Source: a bacterium (lineage in GTDB: Bacteria; Bacillota; Clostridia; Oscillospirales; Acutalibacteraceae). From it: a DNA stretch of 44,567 nt. Under the pieces are notes generated by a model. The model ran no database searches. It was not told where the DNA came from and saw nothing but the letters and a program-made list of their open reading frames with translations. The stretch lies in NCBI GenBank assembly GCA_020624805.1, contig JAHKVW010000031.1:1-44567 (forward strand), given 5' to 3'. Below, piece after piece: positions 24,158 through 32,039 of the stretch. Made by a program: the position numbers and the translations under genes. Within the stretch, counting starts at the first letter, position 1; each line of letters opens with the position of its first letter.

Positions 24158-25624
24158 TTATTTCGATTTTTTCGCCATGGCGAGCTTGACGACCTCGTAC
24201 GCGCCGTCATAGAGACCCGCGGTTTTGTTCGCCTTGATGCGGTCGCACATGTATTTGAGGGTTGCCTCTTCCTCTAAGAACAGCTTGATCATCTGCAAGG
24301 TGTGCGGTACATCTTCGCACTCGAGCGAGCCGTCGCCCATCTCGGCGGAGTGGATCGCGCCCCACTTTTCGTGACCGCCGATGCGCTTTAAGAAGAGCTT
24401 GGGGATGGGGTAGAAGGCGAGCTCACTGGGCTTGGTCAGCAGTACATCCGCCGAACGCATCAAGAGGTTGGTGCAGTACACCGCTTCAAAGATGTTTTCG
24501 TGCCAGAAGGCGTGTATGCCTTCGACATTGCCGACGATCGCGTCCTGCGCGAAGGTATTGGTGTCCGCCCAGTCGTTGAAGTGGGTGGTGCTGAGCTCGG
24601 CAAGCTCCGGGATATCGCGGCACAGCTCATCCCATACCGCCTTGTAGTCGCCTACGTTGACATAGAGAGCGGCTTTCTTCGCCTTGACGGCGGGCAATAA
24701 GTATTTGATGACTGCCGCGAACAGCTCGCGCTGAGCGCCCGCGCCGCCGATCGACATGAGAAAACGCATCGGCTCGCCGTTTTTCTTGCGCTCCAGCCGC
24801 GCGTCACAGTCCTTTTCGATATTCGCGACCAGCTCGTGGTCAATGTAGTGACCGGTATAGACCAGATCCTCTGCCGGCATGGGGTTGAGGACTTCCTTTT
24901 TCTTGAAGCCGTTGAGGATGCGGTAGCCCATGTAGCCCTGGTGCGTCTGGATGGTGTGGGTCGCGCCCTCGGCGAGGTGCAGCGCCATCGGCCAGTTGTC
25001 CGGGATGGCGTTGACCACGTGCTCCATGCCCGCGTGCAGCGCCGCCTGTGCCGGCCACACATGGGTGCCGATCAGCGGGATGTCCTTGGGGATGCTGTGG
25101 AACACCGGCGCCATCAGCTCGGCGTTCTTCTGGTCGGCGGCATTGTAGCTGAGCTGTCGGAAGCCCTCATAGTTCATCGGCTCCCATACGAGCTTGTTGA
25201 ACAGCGCAAGCTTCTGGCTCAGGCGCGAGCCGAAGCTGTACAGATCGTTCTGCTTGCCGATGACCTTGGTGCAGGTGGTGTCCTTGTAGGAGTTCAGATC
25301 CATCCAGTAGGGGGTGTAGCCCAGCGCCTTGGCGGCGGACGCCATCGCAATGGAGATACGGTAGTGACCGAAGCCCATGCGGATGTTGCCGACGATGATA
25401 CCCTTTTCGGTGTCGAAGGGGATCTCGCCCTCACCCTCGTTCACGCGGATATCATAGACGCCTAAGGGCTCGTACAGGGTGGCGTTTTCGACCAGCTTCG
25501 CGGAATAAGCCGCCTTGCTGTCGTCGCCGAATTGCCTGAGATAGCTTTTCTTTTTTTCGAGCGCCTTTTTATAATCCTTCGCACTCATTTGGTTGCCGAA
25601 AATAACTTTGCTTCTGTCAGCCAT
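24158..25624 (-). CDS. putative GT-B-fold glycosyltransferase
   Basis: A 488-residue cytoplasmic protein. ATG 25624 is chosen for its strong RBS (AAGGAGGAACACG). After an 80-residue helical N-terminus comes GIIVGNIRMGFGHYRISIAM, reminiscent of the N-terminal Gly-rich loop of GT28/MurG/MGDG-synthase-type enzymes, then FLMSIGGAGAQRE, which resembles the start of the second Rossmann domain that binds the nucleotide sugar, and LLTKPSELAFYPIP near the C-terminus, like the donor-site loop of that group. I infer a nucleotide-sugar-dependent transferase acting on a lipid or other acceptor. No signal peptide or membrane helix. It is alone; AT-rich DNA upstream (25640-25740) probably holds the promoter. 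Could also be an uncharacterised non-catalytic relative. Confidence 0.6.
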   Translation of the reverse strand: MADRSKVIFGNQMSAKDYKKALEKKKSYLRQFGDDSKAAYSAKLVENATLYEPLGVYDIRVNEGEGEIPFDTEKGIIVGNIRMGFGHYRISIAMASAAKALGYTPYWMDLNSYKDTTCTKVIGKQNDLYSFGSRLSQKLALFNKLVWEPMNYEGFRQLSYNAADQKNAELMAPVFHSIPKDIPLIGTHVWPAQAALHAGMEHVVNAIPDNWPMALHLAEGATHTIQTHQGYMGYRILNGFKKKEVLNPMPAEDLVYTGHYIDHELVANIEKDCDARLERKKNGEPMRFLMSIGGAGAQRELFAAVIKYLLPAVKAKKAALYVNVGDYKAVWDELCRDIPELAELSTTHFNDWADTNTFAQDAIVGNVEGIHAFWHENIFEAVYCTNLLMRSADVLLTKPSELAFYPIPKLFLKRIGGHEKWGAIHSAEMGDGSLECEDVPHTLQMIKLFLEEEATLKYMCDRIKANKTAGLYDGAYEVVKLAMAKKSK

Positions 25625-25792
25625 CGTGTTCCTCCTTGCGCTTATCACGGTTTAATTAGTTAAAGTGATAAAAACTTATAGTGATACTTGCGTATTTTTA
25701 TACATAATATATAATAACATAAAGTAATAGAAAAGACAATCCGCACTATGGCGATATTTCAGCCTCTTTTCTATTCAACATATACAAAAAGT

Positions 25793-26052
25793 CAGTTAGG
25801 AGTGAGGAGTTAGGAGTTAGGAGTGAATGGCGGGCGGACACGCGTGTCCTGCCCACACCCGATGATAGTTTGCGGTGATACCAAAGGCTCCCTTTGGGAA
25901 AGGTGCCCCCGTTGGGGGAATGTCCAAAGGACAAGGTGGGAGCCGCTTCCGGCGAGGAGGCTGCTGAGCAAAGCGAAGCTGAGGAATTGCATTGATTGAC
26001 CGAGCAAAGCGAGATACGTTAACTCCTCACTCCTCGCTCCTCACTCCTCACT
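25793..26052. repeat. MITE-like inverted-repeat element, family C (copy 2, with nested family B repeat)
   Basis: Left end AGGAGTGAGGAGTTAGGAGT and right end CTCCTCACTCCTCGCTCC are inverted repeats about 30 bp long. The interior contains a GGACACGCGTGTCC palindrome and a complete family B repeat at 25885-25990. No gene lies in 25625-26124. Confidence 0.65.
25885..25990 (+). repeat. intergenic repeat, family B (nested copy)
   Basis: AGGCTCCCTTTGGGAAAGG, a GCCCCCGTTGGGGG hairpin, GTCCAAAGGAC hairpin, then GCCGCTTCCGGCGAGGAGGC and GAGGAATTGC. Same order of parts as at 2440 and 42435 but different stems. It sits inside the family C element. Confidence 0.65.
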
Positions 26053-26057
26053 ATGAT

Positions 26058-26086
26058 TTGACTTCCCCTATGAAACAGCGTATAAT
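26058..26086 (+). promoter_or_regulatory. promoter of bioY-mntP
   Basis: TTGACT, 17-nt spacer, perfect TATAAT, 38 nt before the bioY start. The leader is too short for a riboswitch, and no BirA operator palindrome was recognised. Confidence 0.75.
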
Positions 26087-26124
26087 ACTTTCAGTTCAAC
26101 AAATCAACAAAAAAGAGGGATAGT

Positions 26125-26679
26125 ATGTCGGCAAACACCCATGACAACAAAAAAGCGCCCACAGCGGTCAAGGATCTGGTCTTTACCGCGATGTTTACCG
26201 CGCTGATCGCGGTATGCTCCATCATCAGCATCCCCATCGGCGAGGTGCCCATCACCCTCCAGACCTTCGCGATCTGCCTTTCCGCCGCCATGCTCGGATG
26301 GAAACGCGGTACGCTCAGCGTGTTCGTCTATATCCTGCTCGGCGCGGTCGGCGTGCCGATCTTCGCGGGGATGAAGGGCGGCGTCGGCGTACTGGTGGGA
26401 CCCACCGGCGGCTATATCATCGGTTTTCTCTTAACGGCGCTCGCGGTCGGCTTCGCGGCGGATAAATGGAAGCGCAAGGCGCTGCCGCTTACGGTCGCCA
26501 TGGCGGTCGGCGTGCTGCTCTGCTATGCCGTCGGTACGGTATGGTTCATGGTCGTGACCAAGATGGGACTCGGCGAATCGCTGCTGCTGTGCGTAGTGCC
26601 CTTCCTGATCCCCGACGCGGTCAAGATCGCCGCGGCGGTACTCCTCTCCAACAGATTTTCCAAGGTGGTTAGATTATAA
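26125..26679 (+). CDS. bioY: BioY biotin transporter, ECF substrate-binding subunit
   Basis: A 184-residue membrane protein with about six helices. Family-specific segments: FTAMFTALIAVCSIISIPIG, VPITLQTFAICLSAAMLG, YILLGAVGVPIFAGMKGG, and LVGPTGGYIIGFL. BioY captures biotin and works with the shared ECF energy module (EcfAA'T), which is not in this window. RBS GAGGGA precedes ATG 26125. No biotin synthesis gene is seen nearby, which agrees with a scavenging lifestyle. mntP starts at the base after its stop codon, so the two are co-transcribed and probably coupled. Confidence 0.93.
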   Translation: MSANTHDNKKAPTAVKDLVFTAMFTALIAVCSIISIPIGEVPITLQTFAICLSAAMLGWKRGTLSVFVYILLGAVGVPIFAGMKGGVGVLVGPTGGYIIGFLLTALAVGFAADKWKRKALPLTVAMAVGVLLCYAVGTVWFMVVTKMGLGESLLLCVVPFLIPDAVKIAAAVLLSNRFSKVVRL

Positions 26680-27258
26680 ATGTGGCTGTTCATCTTCAAC
26701 TCCATACTCTTAGGCGTCGGACTGGCGATGGACGCCTTCTCGGTATCGATCGCCAACGGTCTGAGCGAACCGCATATGCGGCGGGTCAAATGTGCCGCCA
26801 TCGCAGGCGCGTACAGTGTTTTCCAGTTCTTGATGCCGATGATCGGCTGGGTGCTGGTCACCGCGCTGGTGAGCTGGTTCGGCGTGATCCAGCGCTTTGT
26901 GCCGTATATCGCGCTCGGACTGCTCCTGTTCATCGGAATCAAAATGATCGTCGAATCTCTGCGCGGCGCAGAGGAGAAAGAAGCGCGCCGCCTGACCGTC
27001 CCGATCCTCCTGATGCAGGCGGTCGCCACCAGTATCGACGCGCTCTCGGTGGGCTTTACCCTCGCCTCATATGAGCTGCCGTCGGCACTCGCCGCCTCAC
27101 TGATCATCGGCGGGGTCACCTTCATCATCTGCCTGTTCGGTCTGTGGATCGGCAAGCGCTTCGGCAGTGTTTTCAAGCACGCCGAGGTCCTCGGCGGTAT
27201 CATCCTGATCCTCATCGGGATCGAGATCTTTGTCAAAAACATTTTCTTTACAGCATAA
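26680..27258 (+). CDS. mntP: MntP-family manganese efflux pump
   Basis: A 192-residue membrane protein with six helices. It shows the two pseudo-symmetric acidic motifs of MntP (DUF204): GLAMDAFSVSIANG near residue 16 and ATSIDALSVGFT in the second half, which line the metal path. MntP exports Mn(II) and protects against its excess. The start ATG abuts the bioY stop with no spacer. No Mn riboswitch (yybP-ykoY) is visible upstream; expression seems to come from the bioY promoter. Ends at a strong terminator. Confidence 0.92.
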   Translation: MWLFIFNSILLGVGLAMDAFSVSIANGLSEPHMRRVKCAAIAGAYSVFQFLMPMIGWVLVTALVSWFGVIQRFVPYIALGLLLFIGIKMIVESLRGAEEKEARRLTVPILLMQAVATSIDALSVGFTLASYELPSALAASLIIGGVTFIICLFGLWIGKRFGSVFKHAEVLGGIILILIGIEIFVKNIFFTA

Positions 27259-27297
27259 AAGGGAGCTGAACGCTATGAGGTTCAACTCCCTTTTTTT
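27257..27297 (+). terminator. Rho-independent terminator of bioY-mntP
   Basis: Stem AAAGGGAG-TGAAC / GTTCA-CTCCCTTT with one mismatch and an 8-nt loop, followed by seven T. Confidence 0.85.
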
Positions 27298-27682
27298 CGG
27301 AAATATCAATCCAAGCGAGTATTTCGTTGAGTAAATCTCATACAATCAGATCGAAGGCGAATATGACAGCGGAATCTTTACGGCTGAAAAGAATACCAAG
27401 TTGTTGGATCATGCGTTCAAAGCCGAAAAAGCAATTCAGGATTATGTGTTCACCGTCAGAAAGCGCATACTTTTTGATATAATGTGGGGATGGACAGTGT
27501 TGAATGTTATTTTTTGTAAAACATATGCGTTTTCTGTTGAAATTCTCATATGTATTGATATAATAAAAATAATAGATCTTTTTCGGAGGAGTGCGTCGAG
27601 TGCTCTTTTCAAAAAGTTGTTTGAAACAATATTGTTTCAACCTTATTATATTTCGTTCTTAACGTGTTTCTTGAGGGATTGA
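27275..27682 (+). pseudogene. possible decayed ORF, unidentified
   Basis: The 480-bp gap after mntP is AT-rich. A frame starting at ATG 27275 (inside the terminator) reads MRFNSLFFGNINPSEYFVE, stops at 27332, then continues in frame with a polar, gene-like stretch (EYDSGIFTAEKNTKLLDHAF) before turning into hydrophobic, poorly codon-biased sequence. This may be the relic of a lost gene. I recognise no family, and chance cannot be excluded. Confidence 0.2.
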
Positions 27683-27739
27683 TCTTTACCGGCATTGTAT
27701 TTTTTGTGTAAATAAATATATTATAAGGAGTGTAACATT

Positions 27740-28633
27740 ATGGCAAAAACATGTGCGATTTGCGGAGCGAAAATCGGTTTTCTCAGCGGAGAGAAATTTC
27801 AAGTAGACGGTTCCAGAATCTGCGATAACTGCGCGTCTATCGTTCCGAAACCTCTTCAATATTCGTATTTCTACTACGGCTCGAAAGACGATTATGAAGC
27901 GATGAAGCAGCTTGTGGCGGCACAGGCGGATTATGCAAAGCTATTTGCGGAATTTGAAGCGATTACCTCCGCACAGGGAGTGAAACGCAAAAGTTATTCA
28001 TACGCGGGAGTATCCGTAGATTATATCCACGGCATCATCCGTAAACAGGAAGGTCTCAACTCATACATTTATCTGTCGTTTGAACAAGTCTCGGACTACG
28101 GTTTCTCTTTCGAGCCTGAGGTGCTGAAAGATGGTCTGATATCGAAAAAAGTGAAAGGAACGTGCAGCGGCCATCTCGAATACAGAAAACCTTACTTTGC
28201 TCTGAATCTTTTCTACAAGTCGGATAAAGCAAAAGCAAAATTAAAGAAAGGATTGTTTAGCGACACTGTTATGTGGGCGTTCCCAAAGGGTATGACGTAC
28301 ATTTACAGTACATTCGTGGTATGCGCCAATACTTATTCGCTTTATATCAACGATGATATAGATTACGACAGAAAAATAGAGGAAGCGCTTGACCTGTTTA
28401 AGATAAAAAAGAAAAAGAAGATAGACATGGAAAAAGTTCAGGAAAGAGCAGAAAAGCTCAAAGCAAATGCGTTTAGCGTCGGAAACAGAGACATGCACAA
28501 CAAGATATGTGAATCGTACCGTATCTTAAATAAGAATTTAGACGGTATCATCGATTCGAGATTTGAAGTGAATGAAAAGGATTTCGATGAGCTTGACACA
28601 ATAATGGATCAGATAGGATCGGATGACGAATAA
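27740..28633 (+). CDS. DUF4428-type zinc-ribbon protein
   Basis: A 297-residue cytoplasmic protein. The N-terminus is a four-cysteine zinc ribbon (CAICGAKIGF, then ICDNC) as in DUF4428 proteins. The middle (residues about 75-215) is a mixed alpha/beta domain of unknown family, and the C-terminus is charged and helical with a KIKKKKK patch at about 221. RBS AAGGAG before ATG 27740. Base composition is visibly more AT-rich than the neighbours (for example around 28380-28440), which hints at recent acquisition. It is isolated between an AT-rich gap and a bidirectional terminator. Function unknown. Confidence 0.7.
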   Translation: MAKTCAICGAKIGFLSGEKFQVDGSRICDNCASIVPKPLQYSYFYYGSKDDYEAMKQLVAAQADYAKLFAEFEAITSAQGVKRKSYSYAGVSVDYIHGIIRKQEGLNSYIYLSFEQVSDYGFSFEPEVLKDGLISKKVKGTCSGHLEYRKPYFALNLFYKSDKAKAKLKKGLFSDTVMWAFPKGMTYIYSTFVVCANTYSLYINDDIDYDRKIEEALDLFKIKKKKKIDMEKVQERAEKLKANAFSVGNRDMHNKICESYRILNKNLDGIIDSRFEVNEKDFDELDTIMDQIGSDDE

Positions 28634-28806
28634 GCGTATTCGGTAATACACTCACTGTTATCTGCTTTTGACTGCAGAATTCAGGGAACCTCTGAATATT
28701 CGATGCGTTCGGATCGTGCAGAGATTTTTTCGTCAGATGAAACAAAAAGCGCGGTTTACGATATGCTCATTGAAACATACGTATGCACCGCGCATATGAT
28801 TGCTAT

Positions 28807-28846
28807 GAAAACAGCCGACTGAGACAAAATCAGTCGGCTGTTTTTA
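28807..28846. terminator. bidirectional Rho-independent terminator
   Basis: Stem AACAGCCGACTGA / TCAGTCGGCTGTT with loop GACAAAA and T tracts on both strands. Lies between the convergent DUF4428 and kinase genes. Confidence 0.85.
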
Positions 28847-28859
28847 TTCAGGATCAGCA

Positions 28860-30974
28860 CTACTTTTCTCTTCCGAAATACAGATGACTGAGGATGCCGG
28901 CTCCGCCGGACGAGTCAAGCTTGAATTGGATCCACATCTGCGTATTGTTGTCTCCAAAGTAGGTCATGGTGATTGTTCCGGCGTCGGAATGATCGTCAGC
29001 CTCGATCGTATATTGTGACGGCTGTCCCATCTTTTGGATCACGCTGTCGATGGTATCCGCGCCGGTGATCCCGCGATAGCTGAACGCGGCGGGGTCGCTG
29101 TGCTTGCTCGCCGTGCCGCGGGGAAAGAAGGAATAGACGGCGGTCTCCTCCGGATCATCGCCTGCTTTATCGATATAGACCGTACAGAACTTGTCGTTAT
29201 ATGTCAAATTGACATGCTGCGGTTTCGTCGTGTTCGCACCGGGCTTTTTGTCTTTTTCATATTTCCAGCCGTCGGCGATCATGTCCTTGAGCTTGGTTTG
29301 ATTCAAGTTATATTCGTATCCCTCCAGGGTGATGGTTGTACCGAGCTCAAAGCTTTTTGTGTTATTGTTCTCAAAGACGGTGTCGTAATTCGTTCCGTTT
29401 TCCGTGATGGCATATTTGCCGTCCGTGTAGCCCTCGCCGAGGTGATAGTTCGACAGATCGAGCTTGTCAAACGCGAATGTGAGCGTGTTGTTGAACGCTT
29501 TGGCAGCGGTGGAATCTCCGTCCGCGGTGAATTTCGCGATTCCTTTATTCTCGGAGCCGGCAGCAGAAGCGGAAGTCCCTTCACCCGTTTGATCGTCGGT
29601 ATCCTTGGGCTTGTAATAGGGATAGAGTAGGAAAGCGCCTGTGATGAGCGATACCATCAACACGATGGTAACGATCGCGGCGATCACCCTGCCGTAGGTC
29701 TTTTTGCTTTTTTTCGATTCCTTTTGTGCGAAAGAAAAGTCGTCGGCATAGGTAGGAGCGTCATCCGGGACGTCCTCTTTGTCGCTTTCGGCTCTGTCGC
29801 GTTCATCCAGATAGGCGGCGCGTTCCGACGGATCCTTGAAATAGACGGAGGGATTGCTGGGACTTTTGGAATAATCCACGCGATCGCTTTTATCCGCGTA
29901 AAGATCGCGGTATGTCTGCGCGTCCTTTTGGCGATCATAGTAGGTGTTGGGGTTGCCCCATGTCGATCGGGTGCGGTCGATGTTTCCTGCGGGCACACCC
30001 TCATAGACCGGCGTCGGATGAGCCGAGAGAGCCTGATCGAACAGGCGCTTGAGCTCAGTCATATCATGACAGCGGTTTTCTTTTTTGACCGCCAAGCCAT
30101 AGCCCAAAACATTTTCGAGCTCCGGCGAGATGGAAACGCCCAGCTCATAGGGGCTTTTCAACTCGTCGTTTCTCAGTCGCTCGAGTGATTCGATCGGTGT
30201 TATGCCGGTGATACAGCGATAGATGGTGGCGCAAAGCGCGTAGACGTCCGTCCACGGTCCCTGCTCACCGTTACGGCGGTATTGCTCCTCGGGCGCGTAA
30301 CCCTGCTTGAGCATGATCGACATCGTCTTTTTATCATCGACAAAATCTCTTGCCGAGCCGAAGTCCATCAGCTTGAGCTTACCGTTTTTGAGCAGCATGA
30401 TGTTATCGGGACTGATATCGCGGTGGATGATGCCGGCGGAATGGATCTTTTCGAGCGAGTCGATGATCGGATAGAGCATTTCGATCACCTCGATCGGGTC
30501 GAGCCTGCCCTTTTCCTTTTGATAGTCCTTTAAGGTGATGCCGTCAAGATATTTCATCACCAGATAGGCGGTGTTGTTTTCCTCGATATAATCCGTGGCG
30601 TCTACGATACCCGGCTCGTCAATGAACTTAGCCAGAGTGGTCGCTTCTTTCAAAAATCGGTTTCTGCCGTGAATGAATACCTCCGCGTTGGATCCGGAGC
30701 TGACATAGACGTCGTTGCCGGAGTAGGTGTCGCGGTAGGAGTAGCCGTGGGGAAAATACTCCTTGATGGCGACGACGTTGCCGAGCTTACTGTCCTCTCC
30801 CAGATAGGTGATACCGAAGCCGCCTTCACCCAGTACGCCGTGGATGATATACCTGTTTCCGACAGCGGTGCCGACAGGCAGATGGTGGGGCTGCGGATCG
30901 ACCAGATTCCTTGCGCCGCAGCGCGGACAGATCGGAGATTCGCCTCTTTCTCGATTGCAGTACTTACAGATCAT
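28860..30974 (-). CDS. second membrane Ser/Thr protein kinase, distinct outer domain
   Basis: A 704-residue Hanks-type kinase. ATG 30974 begins a zinc ribbon (CKYC...CPRCG, residues 3-19) and has CGAGGTTTATC upstream. Kinase domain about 40-315: GEGGFG 49-54, Lys71, HRDISPDN with Asp186 and Asn191, DFG Asp204, GYAPEEQY. It shares layout and many identical motifs with the kinase at 5893, so the two are paralogues. A long charged Tyr/Arg/Asp-rich linker (330-425) leads to a membrane helix at about 430-453. The outer part (about 475-704) has no PASTA or transpeptidase-like domain; instead, two segments with the rhythm of SmpA/BamE-like folds (one contains DTIDSVIQKMGQPSQYTI). That comparison is tentative. 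It has its own promoter and is monocistronic, so its input signal probably differs from that of the first kinase. Confidence 0.88.
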   Translation of the reverse strand: MICKYCNRERGESPICPRCGARNLVDPQPHHLPVGTAVGNRYIIHGVLGEGGFGITYLGEDSKLGNVVAIKEYFPHGYSYRDTYSGNDVYVSSGSNAEVFIHGRNRFLKEATTLAKFIDEPGIVDATDYIEENNTAYLVMKYLDGITLKDYQKEKGRLDPIEVIEMLYPIIDSLEKIHSAGIIHRDISPDNIMLLKNGKLKLMDFGSARDFVDDKKTMSIMLKQGYAPEEQYRRNGEQGPWTDVYALCATIYRCITGITPIESLERLRNDELKSPYELGVSISPELENVLGYGLAVKKENRCHDMTELKRLFDQALSAHPTPVYEGVPAGNIDRTRSTWGNPNTYYDRQKDAQTYRDLYADKSDRVDYSKSPSNPSVYFKDPSERAAYLDERDRAESDKEDVPDDAPTYADDFSFAQKESKKSKKTYGRVIAAIVTIVLMVSLITGAFLLYPYYKPKDTDDQTGEGTSASAAGSENKGIAKFTADGDSTAAKAFNNTLTFAFDKLDLSNYHLGEGYTDGKYAITENGTNYDTVFENNNTKSFELGTTITLEGYEYNLNQTKLKDMIADGWKYEKDKKPGANTTKPQHVNLTYNDKFCTVYIDKAGDDPEETAVYSFFPRGTASKHSDPAAFSYRGITGADTIDSVIQKMGQPSQYTIEADDHSDAGTITMTYFGDNNTQMWIQFKLDSSGGAGILSHLYFGREK

Positions 30975-31013
30975 GATAAACCTCGATTGCGTCAGGTTAG
31001 TATACTTACTATC

Positions 31014-31042
31014 ATCATACCGAAACAGATAGATAATGTCAA
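31014..31042 (-). promoter_or_regulatory. sigma-A promoter of the second kinase
   Basis: On the minus strand a perfect TTGACA, 17-nt spacer, TATGAT. About 40 nt from the start codon. Confidence 0.8.
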
Positions 31043-31154
31043 TCATTCCCGCAAAATCCACGGGAAATCTTTTGATTCTCGCCTTTCTCAGCGATTTGCG
31101 GGATCTTCCTCAGCCTCTGCCGCAAAAGGACTTTCGTTTGTGTCGGATGAGTTG

Positions 31155-31182
31155 TTGACAACGCCGACCGTTATATGATAAT
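31155..31182 (+). promoter_or_regulatory. promoter of the cytidylyltransferase operon
   Basis: TTGACA, 16-nt spacer, GATAAT. The resulting leader of about 110 nt contains an inverted family A palindromic repeat. Confidence 0.6.
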
Positions 31183-31222
31183 ATAACCATGTATAACTAT
31201 GCCCTTTGCATATGTATAATTT

Positions 31223-31275
31223 GGTTGAGATTGCGGTAGCTTCGATACAAGTGTTGAGAGCTTCGCAATGACCGC
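31223..31275 (-). repeat. short palindromic repeat, family A (in operon leader)
   Basis: Read on the minus strand: GCGGTCATTGCGAAGCTCTC ... GCTACCGCAATCTCAACC, matching the conserved ends of the copy at 2245. It would be transcribed as part of the 5' leader of the downstream operon. Confidence 0.65.
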
Positions 31276-31298
31276 ATGATAAGGAAAGGAACAATACT

Positions 31299-32039
31299 AT
31301 GATTACCGCGATGTTATTTGCGGGCGGTAAAGGCGCGAGAATGAAATCCGTCGATCTGCCCAAGCAGTTTTTAGAGGTAGGCGGCAAGCCTATCATCATC
31401 CACACCATGGAGCACTTTGCCCGTCACCCGATGGTCGACCATATCGTGGTCGCCTGTAAGGAGGACTGGATCGATCACCTCGAGAATCTGATCGAGCAGT
31501 TCAACGTGCCAAAGGTCAAGTCCATCGTCCCCGGCGGCGCTTCCGGCTTTGACTCCATCCACAACGGCGTGGTGGCGACGCACGAGTTCTCCCGCGATCC
31601 CGAGGATATCATTCTGATCTGCGACGGCGTGCGCCCGATGCTCTCCGAGGAGCTGATCACCAACTGTATCTTAGAGACCAAAAAGCACAAGACCGCCGTG
31701 CCCGTCACCCCGTCCATCGACTCTCTGCTCTATTCCGAGGACGGCATGACCTGCGGCAAGAGCTACCAGCGCTCGACCATGTACATCACCCAGGCGCCTC
31801 AGGGCTACACCATGGAACGCATCCTCTGGGCGCATGATCAGGCGTACAAGCGCGGGATCCTGGAGCCCGTTTCCTCCAGCGAGCTGTTCATCGAGCTGGG
31901 CGAAAAGGTACATATCTTTATCGGCGAGCGCTTCAATATCAAGGTCACGACCCCGGAGGATCTGACCGCCCTGCGCTCTCAGTATTACTATGAGAATTAC
32001 AAGAAATTCGCCAAGGAGGAATTGAAGTATGGATTATAA
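31299..32039 (+). CDS. TarI/IspD-type cytidylyltransferase
   Basis: A 246-residue enzyme of the IspD/TarI family, transferring CMP from CTP to a sugar-alcohol phosphate. Motifs: MLFAGGKGARM and PKQFLEVGGKPII at the N-terminus (CTP site), then VPGGASGFDSIHNG, ICDGVRPML, PVTPSIDSLL, ITQAPQGYTMERI. In IspD the product feeds isoprenoids; in TarI (ribitol-5-phosphate) it feeds wall polymers. The next two genes, a sugar-nucleotide-type SDR and a CDP-glycerol glycerophosphotransferase, favour the TarI-like role. Its stop overlaps the SDR start by 11 nt (translational coupling). I infer CDP-ribitol or a similar CDP-polyol as product; the exact substrate is not proven. Confidence 0.85.
   Translation: MITAMLFAGGKGARMKSVDLPKQFLEVGGKPIIIHTMEHFARHPMVDHIVVACKEDWIDHLENLIEQFNVPKVKSIVPGGASGFDSIHNGVVATHEFSRDPEDIILICDGVRPMLSEELITNCILETKKHKTAVPVTPSIDSLLYSEDGMTCGKSYQRSTMYITQAPQGYTMERILWAHDQAYKRGILEPVSSSELFIELGEKVHIFIGERFNIKVTTPEDLTALRSQYYYENYKKFAKEELKYGL

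Noticed and set aside
27338..27640. Minus-strand ORF of 99 codons in the AT-rich gap
   Set aside because: No RBS, no domain, and composition typical of non-coding AT-rich DNA.
31299..32039. Calling the cytidylyltransferase ispD outright
   Set aside because: The family covers both IspD and TarI; overlap with an SDR and a CDP-glycerol glycerophosphotransferase favours the polymer role, so no symbol was assigned.
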